Counted from the first letter of the stretch, positions 10,815 to 22,340 are shown. The stretch is DNA of 64,000 nucleotides from Siphonodentalium dalli (GCA_032622095.1 CP136068.1:161591465-161655464), one strand, 5' to 3'. The notes: generated by a model from the sequence alone, not told the origin. A program made the numbers and translations.

Positions 10815-11875
10815 TCACGGCGGTGGTATCCATTCATGATAGCATACACCGCGGTGGTATCCATTCATGATATCATACACCGCGGTGGTATCCATTCATG
10901 ATATCATACACCGCGGTGGTATCCATGCGTGATATCATACACCGCGGTGGTATCCATTCATGATATCATACACCGCGGTGGTATCCATTCATGATATCAT
11001 ACACCGCGGTGGTATCCATTCATAATATCATACACCGCGGTGGTATCCATGCGTGATATCATACACCGCGGTGGTATCCATTCATGATATCATACACCGC
11101 GGTGGTATCCATTCATGATATCATACACCGCGGTGGTATCCATTCATGATATCATACACCGCGGTGGTATCCATTCATGCTATCGTACACCGCGGTGGTA
11201 TCCATTCATGATATCATACACCGCGGTGGTATCCATGCGTGATATCATACACCGCGGTGGTATCCATTCATGATATCATACACCGCGGTGGTATCCATTC
11301 ATGATATCATACACCGCGGTGGTATCCATTCGTGATATCATACACCGCGGTGGTATCCATGCGTGATATCATACACCGCGGTGGTATCCATTCATGATAT
11401 CATACACCGCGGTGGTATCCATTCATGATATCATACACCGCGGTGGTATCCATTCATGATATCATACACCGCGGTGGTATCCATGCGTGATATCATACAC
11501 CGCGGTGGTATCCATTCATGATATCATACACCGCGGTGGTATCCATTCATGATATCATACACCGCGGTGGTATCCATTCATGATATCATACACCGCGGTG
11601 TATCCATTCATGATATCATACACCGCGGTGGTAACCATTCATGATATCATACAACATAAATCAGCGGTACCACTTCACCGCGGTGGTATCCATTCATGAT
11701 ATCATACAACGAATCTAAATCAGCGGGACCACTTCACCGCAATTGTATCCATTCATGATATCATACATATCTAAATCAGCGGTACCACTTCACCGCGGTG
11801 GTATCCAGTCATGATATCCGGACCACTTCACGGCGGTGGTATCCATTCATGATATCATACAACGAAGCTCGATCA
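10815..11875 (+). repeat. 31-bp CCGCGG minisatellite, about 27 units plus irregular tail
   Basis: The unit is CCGCGGTGGTATCCATTCAT followed by GATATCATACA. It is regular to about 11650, then longer irregular units add AATCAGCGGGACCACTTCA. Each unit contains two perfect palindromes, CCGCGG and ATGATATCAT. A GCGTGATATCAT variant recurs every few units, hinting at a higher-order period. Confidence 0.95.
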
Positions 11876-11899
11876 TTCATACTCCAGATCGCGGCTATT

Positions 11900-12400
11900 G
11901 TGTACATTTCTTGCAGATCCGTGCAGATGTTTTTGGTATAACACCGTCACGGATAGTAACATCCTTCAGTATGAGTACGTTATCGTACTCAAAGACCGAT
12001 GCAGGATATGTATAGGCTGGAAGTACTATATTCCATACTCCCACACCGCATGCACTTGATTTGCGCCGATTTCTTGTAGATCCATGCAGATGTTTTTGGT
12101 ATAACACCGTCACGGATAGTAACATCCAGAGTGACAGCGATATCGTACTCAAATACCGATGCAGGATATGTATAGGCTGGAAGTACTATATTCCATACTC
12201 CCATACCGCATGCACATTATTGCGCCGATTTCTTATAGATCCATGCAGATGTTTTTGGTATAACAACGTCACGGATAGTAACATCCAGAGTGACAACGAT
12301 ATCGTACTCAAAGACCGATGCAGGATATGTATACGCTCGAAGTACTATATCCCATACTCCCGCATGCACATGATTTGCATCGTAATGAGAAGATAAGAAC
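11900..12400 (+). repeat. About 160-bp tandem repeat, 3 copies
   Basis: TGCAGATGTTTTTGGTATAA starts at 11922, 12085 and 12244, giving periods of 163 and 159. Each unit continues CCGTCACGGATAGTAACATC, CGATATCGTACTCAAAGACC and TATTCCATACTCCCACACCG. The ORFs at 11895-12402 on both strands, and the 12318-12806 frame that begins inside the third copy, are products of this repeat. Confidence 0.9.
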
Positions 12401-12406
12401 ACGTGC

Positions 12407-13080
12407 TCTCAATAGAGGGTTATCTCTGAACCGAATCGTAGCAGTTATTATGTACGTAAAGAAAACCTCGCGGTTCGGGTATACGGTTAATAGTATACAG
12501 CTGGTTATAATGATATGCGCATGCTCGGGTACCGTAAGTTGGCGGTGTGAGTTAATCAGGGTAATGATAATAGCACAATCAGCTCTTATAGATCAGCTCA
12601 TCATCGGCGGCTTCCAAGAAACATGTGCCGCTTTCTGGGTAGCAGCTGATATTTACTACGCTTATATGTCCCGGTTCTCACACTGTTCATGTTTATGGGC
12701 CGGGCTTGTCGTATTGCACTGTGAGCGGAGAACGCGGGATGCTAGCAGAATACTGGCAGGCACAATACATACTCGAGATGGTTACAGGCTAGATTCCATT
12801 CCTTGATAACGACATTATGGAAATTTATGGCACCCAGAGACCCGCGCAGTAGTTTGTGGACAGGGCATACATTATTCCACGACACGTGAACGGGTAGCTA
12901 GTAGAATACTGGAAGACACGTACCCGACACTAGCTCATACACGTACAAGACATTCCAGGAGTGATCCGGGTGACTTTTAGTCATTCCAGACCGAGTATTT
13001 CAAACAAAATATCTTCAATATTAGGGGACTTCAGTTTCATTTTGCCCATATTTGTTTTTAATTAACACCTTTGGCATAAT
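12407..13080. other. No supported gene
   Basis: The 162-residue frame 12318-12806 begins in the preceding tandem repeat and has no recognisable domain. A short internal similarity (GCTAGCAGAATACTGGCAGG near 12740 and GCTAGTAGAATACTGGAAGA near 12900) suggests old local duplication. Confidence 0.4.
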
Positions 13081-13087
13081 GAACTAC

Positions 13088-13330
13088 TACCGCGCGTGTT
13101 GTTGTGTTGCTTGTTTATTGCAATGTGCACAGGCAACGCCAGAATAATACTATATATAGATGGCAGCACTTACTATATTCCTAGATAGTCATATCGTCCT
13201 TTTGCATTCCGTATGCGATATGGTACCTAGTGACCAGCGGAGAAGAACCCGCGACTGCCAATACAGGTGGGAGGTACATCATAGTGTAGTCGTCATGAAT
13301 GGCGCCCATGCAGTGGTGCTAATATTCCAT
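13088..13330 (+). repeat. Local duplication, copy 1 (partner 14535-14770)
   Basis: Shared marks in order: ATTGCAATG, CCAGAATAATACT, ATATATAGATGGCAGCACTTAC, CATATCGTC, ACCAGCGGAGAAGA and AAGTACATCATAGTGTA-like sequence, then CATGCAGTG. Direct orientation, about 1.45 kb apart. Confidence 0.65.
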
Positions 13331-14095
13331 CACGACATTCGAATACAATGAAGGCCACCCTATTGTATTCGATGCGATGAAAGTGCGACGTCTGTAACGA
13401 ATATACCCGATGTATCGTTCGAGCATCGAAGATCCGAGATACTTTGTCAAATCTCCGATACAAATGCGTGTTGGTTACATGCGTCGCACTTTCATCGTTT
13501 AGAACAAAATGCACATACGGGGTTGTCACGTTCGGCTTTCCGTAAATTGGGTAAGGAAATCCTCATTACCAAGGACAAATACGTTGGTGACGTAATAATT
13601 ATAATTGTATTTTTCTTTGATTCGATGAAGGCGCAACGTCTTCTTGGGGAAATGGGGCTATTATACCCTATTATCAATTAGAAATTAATGAGATAGGCAT
13701 AATCGTGTAGATAACAGTTTACTAACATTAGGCTAATTAATTAGCGTCGTGCCTGTGTGGACATAAATGACAGACCGGGAAATATATGCACACTTTTGTA
13801 CTGATACTGAGGGTAAGGGAATAATACAGTATTAGTTGAAATAAATCTATCACAGACAACATTTATATAGAGCTGGCGCCACAATTTGCCGCCAACATGA
13901 CATCAGAAGCGCTTTGGAGAGTCCTTTTTTAATACGCCATCGCTCGCGACGTACATCATGCATGTCAATACAACTTTTGTTGCGACGAAAACGCGACCGT
14001 TTGTAACGAAACTTGGTTTATCGCACTTTCGTCGGATCTAATTGTTGTGTATTGGATGCGGTGGAATTGCTACGTTTGTAACGGTCCTAAGTTTA
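13331..14095. other. No recognisable feature
   Basis: Repeated GATGAAAGTGCGACG and CGCACTTTCATCG motifs near 13380 and 13485 form a loose inverted pair. No gene or RNA is supported. Confidence 0.4.
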
Positions 14096-14175
14096 TCGAC
14101 TTGGGGATTGGAACAGGTCTAGTCTGCACGATAGTTAATGCCTAATTTCGTACGGACCCCTGTGGGAGGTGCGGT
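14095..14175 (+). repeat. Short local duplication, copy 1 (partner 14423-14530)
   Basis: TATCGACTTGGGGATTG, CTGCACGATAGT and GGGAGGTGCG occur in the same order here and about 325 bp downstream. Confidence 0.6.
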
Positions 14176-14422
14176 CGGCGTGTGCCATTTGGGGCGTTTT
14201 TACCTATATTCATAGTGTATGGGCTAATTTATTCACTTCCGCTACAGCTAGCGACCTGGCAGATATCACCTATGGATGCAGAGGGGTATTCGCTGCATGA
14301 TATGATGTCAATTGCCGTGGTCAGGCCGCCAGGGGAGATGCGGTGGTGCATTTTTGGATTTTGCGTAACTGACGGAACCGGCCGCAAGTTATGGGTTGAC
14401 AGTGCAGTTTCCGCTCAAGCTA

Positions 14423-14530
14423 TCGACTTGGGGATTGTAACTTTGGTACATGTAGGTATATTCTGCACGATAGTGTAAGCCCCATCTCGCTCGGGTCCCT
14501 GGGGGAGGTGCGCGGACGGGTGTGGTCGGC
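14423..14530 (+). repeat. Short local duplication, copy 2
   Basis: Partner of 14095-14175, longer by an extra segment around GTAACTTTGGTACATGTAGG. The 98-residue frame 14182-14478 ends in this copy and has no recognisable domain. Confidence 0.6.
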
Positions 14531-14534
14531 TTTT

Positions 14535-14770
14535 AGTAGGACACCCGCTTGTTGTATTATTAGCTTATTAATTGCAATGCGCGCGGGAAACCCCAGAAGA
14601 ATACTGTATATATATATATAGAAGGCAGCACTTACAATAATCGTATAGACAGGCATATCGTCACCCTGTTACCAGCGGAGTAGAGCCGGCTACTTCCATT
14701 ACACATGGGAAGTACATCATAGTGTACATTGTAAAGTCATCATGAAAGTTACCCATGCATGCAGTGATCA
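14535..14770 (+). repeat. Local duplication, copy 2
   Basis: Partner of 13088-13330, with an expanded (TA)n run after ATACTG. Confidence 0.65.
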
Positions 14771-14827
14771 GAACTGGACTTCGTTAGCCTACATCTCTTC
14801 CTGGTGTGTCAATCGGATCACAGAGAA

Positions 14828-15552
14828 CCGTTGAGCAAAGATTACGTGACTGTTGTCGTCAAAGTTGGTGGTCAACAATATCCACATCGAGTAAATATGC
14901 ATTTTTTGAATTATTAAAACACACTTCGAACGTGAACAATTTCTCTCTATATATATATGTGATAATATATATATAGAACTGTCAATACTATCATTCGATT
15001 TCGGACAAGAAATCACAAACTACCAATTGAACAAGGTGCTTGGCTAAATACTGACTATATAACCAGAGTATGTACACTTTGTACCAACGAACTAGGCGAT
15101 GAGTATCACGTTATCTGAAGTGTACATAATTAAATGAACTCAGATCGACCTATTTGAAACCATACTTCTATAGAAGACCTAATGCACACAATCTCTCGGA
15201 ACTCTATAATACTAGACATAGAAAGACAATTAGGAATCTGTCAAATTTCATAAGGAAAGTCCGGGATATTTTCGGCAAGTCCGCTTGAGGCTATAACACT
15301 GATATTCCACGAACCCACCCCAATTTTCTAAAAGACCTATATACACATCCCTGACTACAAAGTCCCCGCACACAATACCTGAAATCATCACCCGAACGGA
15401 AACTTACCAAATATCTAATAAAGCTCTCATGTATTCCTCGTGTGACATTTATTGTTATTATGTCATATTTGAATATCTTGATGTTATAAATAATGTTTCT
15501 GTAATATCCACATATCGATGAACAGAATAAACTGAATCTGAATCTGAATCTT
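14828..15552 (+). pseudogene. Non-LTR retrotransposon (LINE) 3' remnant: ORF2 C-terminus and tail
   Basis: In one frame the 14.83-14.94 kb stretch reads QRLRDCCRQSWWSTISTSSK then YAFFELLKH. After an A/T expansion, a frame starting at 14996 reads RFRTRNHKLPIEQGAW and then RVCTLCTNELGDEYHVI. This is the familiar C-terminal pattern of CR1/L2-like LINE ORF2 proteins: RT.NH.LPIE.GRW followed by a zinc-knuckle C..C......GDE.H. A TGA at 15116-15118 interrupts the frame where the next conserved residues should follow. Further pieces (LSNFIRKVRDIF near 15238-15275) sit in another frame, so the copy is dead. It ends in AATAAACT(GAATCT)n at 15526-15551, the microsatellite-type tail typical of these elements. 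Reverse transcriptase and endonuclease domains are absent (5' truncated). The clade is not certain. Confidence 0.75.
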
Positions 15553-15644
15553 AACCGCTGTTACATGACCGATTTAAAATGAAGTTCTGTCTCTGGTTGT
15601 TTGCTGAATAAATCTAAACTTATCACTGAACTAATGCCCGTGAC

Positions 15645-15910
15645 ATGCGACCCTCCCTGAGTAAATCTGCCATATATGGACATGATACCCTCCCTGTGTA
15701 AATCTACCATATATGGACATGCGACCCTCCCTGAGTAAATCTAAACTTATCACAGTGTCACTGAACTAATGCCCGTGACATGCGACCCTCCCTGAGTAAA
15801 TCTGTCATATATGGACATGCGACCCTCTCTGAGTAAATATGCCATATATGGACATGCGACCATCCCTGAGTAAATCTGCCATATATGGACATGCGACCCT
15901 CCCTGAGTAA
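15645..15910 (+). repeat. 37-bp minisatellite, about 6 units
   Basis: The unit is CATGCGACCCTCCCTGAGTA followed by AATCTGCCATATATGGA. Units are uneven and one insertion (AAACTTATCACAGTG) interrupts the array. Four units contain CCATATATGG, a formal CArG match (15670, 15707, 15842, 15879); I regard these as part of the repeat, not regulatory sites. The minus-strand ORF 15758-15946 is the repeat read in one frame. Confidence 0.85.
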
Positions 15911-17110
15911 ACATGTTCCACGCTCGTCTTCTCTATGTGGTGTCATTCATATAATGGAATTCGAATAGGTAAATAGTCCCACGCATGCACATTCGGCATT
16001 TATTTGGGAAACTTATCACATGCATACGGACTATTATTATATATGAACACTTAAAACATTAATTTTTGATTATGTCAAAAATCTTCCAGAATTGACATAA
16101 TGCCAAATTGTTAAGAGTGTAGTTTGGCTGTGTGCATGGTGATGCGCTATCACTATATGTTTTGGGTTTTAATAGGTTTTGGCATTGTCAAAACCATCTA
16201 TAGTAGTTAAATATATCTATATTAGTTGAATGCAGAATGTGTCGGACATTATATGTTACGGCACTAAAATGTTGTCAGTTTATGGTAGGTCTGTTGTTGG
16301 CCACAATAGCACATCACTATATGTTTCCGGTTGTTATAGAAGGACTATAGCTATAATACATTCGAATGCATGCAGCGAATATTAACATGTCGGTTAAATA
16401 ATCACGGAGTGCAGTGGAGTGCAGGTATATTTCATTGCTAGACAATCTCACAGCACCATAAGGATTTCGCACTCAAGCAGCTGGTAATAATTTATGTGAC
16501 GATGAAATTCTCTTCGTGCACGGGCAGCCTCTCATTCTTATGTATTTTGACACATCCATGTATGACTAATAGCACATAACAGCCATGTGTTCAGTCGTCA
16601 CCCTCGTCGAATCGGCTTAATCGGAATCGACGGAAAGTACCGAGGAGGCTTAATCGGAATCGACGGAAAGTACCGAGGAGTCCGATGTCTCCGATTGCCA
16701 TGTGTTATCATTGTTTCGGTGTCAAAAAAGCTTGATATTCACCCCAATCTCTACCAGTGCATGGTATCTCTTACCGATAACACCTCTGTCAAGATACCAA
16801 TTAGACAAAATAGTCCCTTCGAAAATCTGACAATTATTTGGGGAAACTCGTTTCTTAAATGGACAGATTTGAACCCGATGGTGGTATTATGTGATGAGTC
16901 TGTGTTGTCGGTGACAAAATTATTATTGAGCACGTATTTTATCCAATTTACAAGAATCTTGTAAATTCTGGTATCTGGGCAGCGTCGATAACGTGAATGT
17001 GTTAATGCACAAACCAAAATGAAGACTAAATTCAAACTGCAGGGATGTACTTTCGAGTTTAAATAGGGACTGTACACTAAATCCGGCCATTTATGGGACC
17101 ATATCTCCTA
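15911..17110. other. No supported gene; one 33-bp duplication
   Basis: A 33-bp direct duplication (GGCTTAATCGGAATCGACGG and on) sits at 16614-16679. It keeps frame inside an open frame of 125 codons at 16587-16964, but that frame has no recognised domain and an equally long frame overlaps it on the other strand. I see no other structure. Confidence 0.4.
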
Positions 17111-17472
17111 TTATACTCAACATATATGCAACCAATAAACGAATTTGAGCCATGTATGAGTGCAAAATACACTAATTTACTCTATGAACGACGTAAAACA
17201 ACATGTAATTATTATGAAATAACATGGTAATTGTAATGAAATAACATGGTAATTATAATGAAACAACATGGTAATTATAATGAAACAACATGGTAATTAT
17301 AATGAAACAACATGTAATTATAATGAAAATTAGTTTATGGCTCGGGTCATTAACACATTTTCATTTTAATTATCGTGTTGTTTACGTCGTTCATGGAGCA
17401 CATGAGTGTATTTTGCAATCATACATGGCTCGAATCCATTCATTTGTTCCATATATATTATATTGAGTATAA
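17111..17472. mobile_element. Foldback element with tandem-repeat centre
   Basis: Inverted arms of about 85-105 bp (17111-17200 and 17365-17472) match in reverse complement: TTATACTCAA, GAGCCATGTATGA, GCAAAATACACT and GAACGACGTAAA. Between them lie about six 22-bp units (AATTATAATGAAACAACATG and on, 17204-17325). Confidence 0.8.
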
Positions 17473-17532
17473 TCCTGATCAGATGTCGTATAATGACCAC
17501 GTCGTCCATGACAGGGGTACACTACGTCCCTG

Positions 17533-18425
17533 TGTGACCACATGATTCCAGCTCATTATTCAACAAGAAAGCTATGAACACTTAACAGGATGCACATATG
17601 TATTTATTTGGCGCCCCTCTGCATAATAGAAGGCTGTGCGTCTTTAATGCTATTTACCGGCATGCTTGAGCTGTACATCTTGGTGAACTCGCGTAATACA
17701 ATCGACATGGGGTACACCACCTCCTTGGTGATCATGATTCCACCTCACAATATGTATTTGTATGTATGTGGCACACCTCTGCCAGAAGGCTGTGTGTCTT
17801 TAATAATATTTAGCATGCTTGGGCTGTACGGCCTGCTTGACTCGCTTAATGCAATCGACATGGGGTACACCATGCACCTCCTTGGGTGACCCCATGATTC
17901 CACCTCATTACAACAAGAAATGTAAACAATTATCAGGATGCACATATGTATTTGTATGTATGTGGCACACCTCTGACAGAAGGTTGTGTGTCTTTAATAA
18001 TATTTAGCATGCTTGGGCTGTACGGCCTGCTTGACTCGCTTAATGCAATCGACATGGGGCACACCATGCACCTCCTTGGGTGACCACATGATTCCACCTC
18101 ATTACAACAAGAAAGCTATAAACAATTATCAGGATGCACATATGTATGTATGTATGTATGTATGTATGTGGCACCCCTCTGACAAAAAGCTGTGCGTCAT
18201 TAATGTTATTTACCGGCATGCTTGAGCAGTATGGCTTGCTGGACTCACTTAATGCTAGCGACATGGGGTACACCATGCACCTCCCTCTGTGCAGCTCATG
18301 ACCGCATGATTCCACCTCATTACAACATTTACCATGGTGCACGTGTGTATTTATTGGCACCCCGCTGGCATAGGGGTGTGCGTCTTTAATGGTATTTACC
18401 GGCATGCGTCAGTTGCAGGGCTTGT
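17533..18425 (+). repeat. 160-220-bp tandem repeat, about 5 units
   Basis: Unit starts near 17533, 17725, 17887, 18081 and 18302 with TGACCACATGATTCCACCTC. Units continue AACAATTATCAGGATGCACA, TATGTATGTATGTGGCACCC, CTGTGCGTCTTTAAT, GGCATGCTTGAGC and GACATGGGGTACACC. The second unit is shortened and the last is most diverged. All ORFs here on both strands are repeat read-through. Confidence 0.9.
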
Positions 18426-19025
18426 TCGACTCGATTACTGCGGGCGACAGGGGGGTACTTATATTGAGTGGAACTCGTTAGGTATAATTCTACTGATAGA
18501 GTAGACGAAACGGATATAGCAAATATCTTAAGTAAGGCAATTTTATCTTTCTTTGAATTGAGGAGACTGGCACTCGTATAAATGCTAGTATTATATGTAT
18601 ACAAAACAATGTCACATGCCCATAACCAAACTACGATGTTATAAAACACTATTACTGGCCCTTAATTATACGATTGTGTTACTATAGTGTACATATATTG
18701 TTTTTATGCCATAGGTACATACATATTGACTATGTTCATTGTGTTTTTGACATCTACCTGTTACTGTGGTGTTTTATGTCAATAAATCTATCTTATCTTA
18801 TCTGTTCTGGTGTCCGCATCTGTTGTGGCAAATTGGGAACATGCACGTGTCTAGATGGTTTATGTTGGTGTTGGGTATCCGACTTGGAATTTCCAAATTT
18901 TGCACCCCTCTTGTGTCAAACTGGATAAAACCTTATGTTATAACTCAAAACTATCACCAAATATTCATAGTAATAATTTTGATGCCCATGAAAAACGTAA
19001 GATTCCCTGGAACTAAACCTACACA
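18426..19025 (+). other. No gene; possible retroposon tail near 18690-18800
   Basis: ATGTCAATAAATCTATCTTA followed by TCTTATCTG resembles the AATAAA plus short-repeat tail of CR1/L2-like LINEs, but no coding remnant precedes it that I can read. The rest is unremarkable. Confidence 0.35.
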
Positions 19026-19029
19026 ATAA

Positions 19030-19219
19030 GTATGTTAAAGAATATAAGAAAAAAGTATTAAAATTGTAAAAAATAATAACAAATGATAAAAAAATTGTTA
19101 GGCCAATGCCTTCTCTTATATATGTGAGGCGACCTATGGTCGACTCGCATATATAAGAGAATGCATTTGCACAGGGTATATGGGTTGATAAAAAAAAATC
19201 GGACCTGGCACTGAAAGGG
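19030..19219 (+). mobile_element. TTAA-type MITE, right half
   Basis: Includes the spacer motif GTTAAAGAATATAAG, one complete 69-bp palindrome (19102-19170), CACAGGG and the right end CACTGAAAGGG before TTAA (19220-19223). The left palindrome and left end are missing. Confidence 0.65.
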
Positions 19220-19689
19220 TTAAAAATTTCCTGTTCCTGTTCGAAATATCCTGATTGCGATTTCAATCCAACCAGTTGACATAAATTAGGAACATATTCG
19301 ACATTTGGTCTAAAATAACGCATTTCTCACAAACTATAAAGTTCCTACTATTTAATGATATTGCCAACTGAACATGCATTTTTATATTATTAGTTTTATT
19401 GATATGTAATTGTAAGGAATAATCTCCATTATGTATATAATTACATAATATAATAGGGAATAGTATTAGGTGTATTTTGGAATACAACCCACCAAGTGGC
19501 TTTAATATACAGGAATACGTTAACTATAAGGACAAGTTTCCTCTCGTGATCTCCAGATTAAAGACATATTATGTACTTGTTCGGGTGCGTTAAACTGATC
19601 AGTTAGTATCCAGGCGCTATGCCAACATGAGGAATGTACCATTCTACTAACATCGCTGAAAATCTGAAGCAAATCGACCGTATATACCT

Positions 19690-19900
19690 CTCAACTCGTA
19701 CCCTGACCAACTCGTACCCTGACCAACTCGTACCCTGCTGTTTTCCAGCAATATACATGGGGACAAAACGGTGGTATTTCAACTAAACAACGGACATACT
19801 ATGATCAGGCACCAAGACTAAGACATATTACATCTTTTAAAAAAATTTAATCGCTTTAGTTAACTAAATAACGGGCATTTTATAGCAGGGTACGAGTTGA
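19690..19900. repeat. 17-bp triplication and inverted repeat
   Basis: CAACTCGTACCCTGAC occurs three times from about 19692. The last copy (CAACTCGTACCCTGCT) is matched in reverse by AGCAGGGTACGAGTTG at about 19884-19899, so the block could fold on itself. Confidence 0.7.
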
Positions 19901-20419
19901 CTCGCTGCCGTCTGAACTAAGATCAAATGTAAATATTTACTACTGGATTCGGGGCGCATCTATCGGCGATAAACTAACGAAAATTATTTCTCCATCGAGT
20001 CACTGCATGAGTTTAATTAATATATAAGAATGACGGTGTGTGTTGTCAATTTGATATAATATTTGTAAAAATTACTACTTTGAACAAGATTATTCTCCAT
20101 TTATATTTGATCACCCCACTGGAGTGTTTCACATCACTTTAACAAAACCGTTGTAAAAATCAAGCAGTTTTTCAATTGTTCGCAGAGGAATATGGAAACG
20201 CTCTTTATCAAAACCATGTCAGAAATAGACTACATACTAACGCTCTTTATTGTTTCACGTCAAGTATATTTCGAGTTTCTGTGTCGCATTCTAAAAATTA
20301 TTTGCTTTCGTATATCGACACTTTTTAACAATTACTTTAAAATATTGAACATGTTGTCAACCGTCTCTGTGTGATATTAGCACAATAAAATTCAACAAAT
20401 CGATGCTCGTTTGACTGGG

Positions 20420-20525
20420 AGTAGAGGCGCTTTCAGTCAGACTTTACTCAAGACATGCACAGCGCCGCTTGCATTGGTTAAGATACTAATATCAGTGCGA
20501 GTCCAGGAACTTACGTCACTAGTAT
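20420..20525 (+). repeat. Dispersed repeat, partner at about 24165-24260
   Basis: GGTTAAGATACTAATATCAG matches GGTTAAGATGCTAATATCAA near 24210, with weaker similarity either side. The ORF 20192-20374 just upstream has no recognisable content. Confidence 0.45.
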
Positions 20526-20727
20526 ACAAACCCAAAATGGTTTTATGTTAAATATGTTTAAAACGTATATAAACGTTTGACTGACGGGATAAACTAGGAC
20601 ATGAGATGTAGAAATTCAAAATGCACATTTAAAAATTAGTAATTGTTTTAAAATCGCAACATCAAACACATCTCAACCAGTTAATGTGTGTTCGCACTCA
20701 CAAATATGCAGGGTATATATTTTTTTT

Positions 20728-21080
20728 GGTGCTGATATTTTGTCGTAGAATACCATATGCTGTCAGAATATGAACGGAAACATGCATATGAAATGCGTCT
20801 ATATATACACCGCAGCTAACTACACGAGAAGTAAAATCTCTGTGTTTCAACCACTAGCGATGCCATCGTAATTTGCCTCTAAAAGGCATGCAATTATCTC
20901 GGAATAATCAGTCATACAGGTATTTGAATAAAAAATGGCAGCAGCACCGTTAATTATATGTAACACTACAGAAATGTTACTTCTCGTGTCGTTATGGTTG
21001 ATAAAAATTCATTTTATATATGCATGTTTCCGTTCATATTATGGCACCACATGGTTTTCTACGACGAAATGCCTGCAAAA
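20728..21080. mobile_element. MITE family G, copy 2 (best preserved)
   Basis: Terminal inverted repeats of about 60 bp. The left arm reads TTTGTCGTAGAATACCATAT then GAATATGAACGGAAACATGC. The right arm is the near complement, ending GGTTTTCTACGACGAAATG. The centre carries GGCATGCAATTATCTC. Diverged relatives lie at 4230-4625 and 23279-23640. Confidence 0.8.
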
Positions 21081-21226
21081 CATACCGTACAAAAGTGCGA
21101 TTGTGTAAATTAACCCTCATAATAAATGTTCATAAAATGCACATAATCCCTTTCACTGGTAACCACGGTAACTCATGCACTATATAGTATATAGCTCAAC
21201 CATGCACATCATGGGTTCCAGATAGT

Positions 21227-22205
21227 AGCTAGCCGAACGTCTGAAGCGATGGTTTAGATTTTACATCAGTGATGTATATGTTTCCGAACGTCTGAAGGGA
21301 CGGTTTAGATATTAAATTAGTGGCGTAGGTTTCCGAACGTCCGAAGCCACGGTTTAGATATTACATTAGTGACGTAGGTTCCTGGACGTCTGAAGCGACG
21401 GTTTATATATTAAATTAGTGACGTATCCGAACGTCTGAAGCCACGGTTTAGATATTACATTAGTGACGTAGGTTCTTGAACATGTGAAGCGACGGTTTAG
21501 ATATTACATTAGTGACGTAGGTTTCCGAACGTCCGAAGCCACGGTTTAGACATTACATTAGTGATGTGTGTTTCCGAACGTCTGGAGCCAGGATTTAGAT
21601 ATTACATTAGTGATGTAGGTTCCTGGACGTCTGGAGCGACGGTTTAGATATTAAATTAGTGACGTAAGTTTCCGAACGTCCGAAGCCACGGTTTAGATAT
21701 TACATTAGTGACGTGTGTTTCCGAACGTCTGGAGCGACGGTTTAGATATTACATTAGTGACGTAGGTTCCTGAACGTGTGGAGTCACGGTTAAGATATTA
21801 CATTAGTGACGTAGGTTTCCGAACGTCTGGATCCACGGTTAAGATATTACATTAGTGACGTAGGTTCCTGAACGTCTGTAGCGACGGTTGAGATATTACA
21901 TTAGTGACGTAGGTTCCTGAACGTCTGGAGCCACGGTTTAGACATTACATTAGTGACGTGTGTTTCCGAACGTCTGGAGCGACGGTTTAGATATTACATT
22001 AGTGACGTAGGTTCCTGAACGTGTGGAGTCACGGTTAAGATATTACATTAGTGACGTAGGTTTCCGAACGTCTGGATCCACGGTTAAGATATTACATTAG
22101 TGACGTAGGTTCCTGAACGTCTGTAGCGACGGTTTAGATATTACATTAGTGACGTAGGTTCCTGAACGTCTGGAGCGACGGTTTATATATTACATTAGTG
22201 ACTGA
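21227..22205 (+). repeat. 49-bp satellite-like array, about 20 units, with higher-order repeat
   Basis: The unit is roughly GTAGGTTCCTGAACGTCTGG then AGCGACGGTTTAGATATTAC then ATTAGTGAC. The array ends about 2.6 kb upstream of the actin start codon. A block of five units (about 244 bp) starting near 21710 repeats almost exactly from about 21954, showing recent amplification of a multi-unit block. Each unit ends in TGACGTA, a CRE-like half-site, which may be coincidental. Confidence 0.95.
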
Positions 22206-22229
22206 GGTTCCATGCACTGATAATGCATT

Positions 22230-22340
22230 TGCACTGTTAAAATAAGTATGCAACAACAATAACATGGAATCCAAACTCAAGAATATTTAGATTGAAGCTG
22301 AGTAATATTTACCTGACCCTGAAATCGTTCTTGAAATAGT
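22230..22340 (+). repeat. Single unit related to the 33-36.7-kb array
   Basis: TATGCAACAACAATAACATG, CCAAACTCA, TTTAGATTGAAG and ATTTACCT occur in the same order as in the units at 33232, 34148, 35246 and 36620. Confidence 0.6.

Noticed and set aside
10815-11650. Regular repeats considered as a CRISPR array
   Set aside because: Units are contiguous with no variable spacers and the sequence is a eukaryotic genome; it is a minisatellite.
12318-12806. 162-codon open frame, the longest outside actin and the repeat arrays
   Set aside because: It starts inside the third copy of a 160-bp tandem repeat, has no recognisable domain, no codon bias like actin and no splice context.
15670-15888. Four CCATATATGG CArG matches
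   Set aside because: They are part of a 37-bp minisatellite unit 9 kb from the actin promoter; their number follows from repeat copy number.
16587-16964. 125-codon frame with a frame-preserving 33-bp duplication
   Set aside because: A 108-codon frame overlaps it on the other strand, no domain is recognisable and the duplication length being a multiple of three can be chance.
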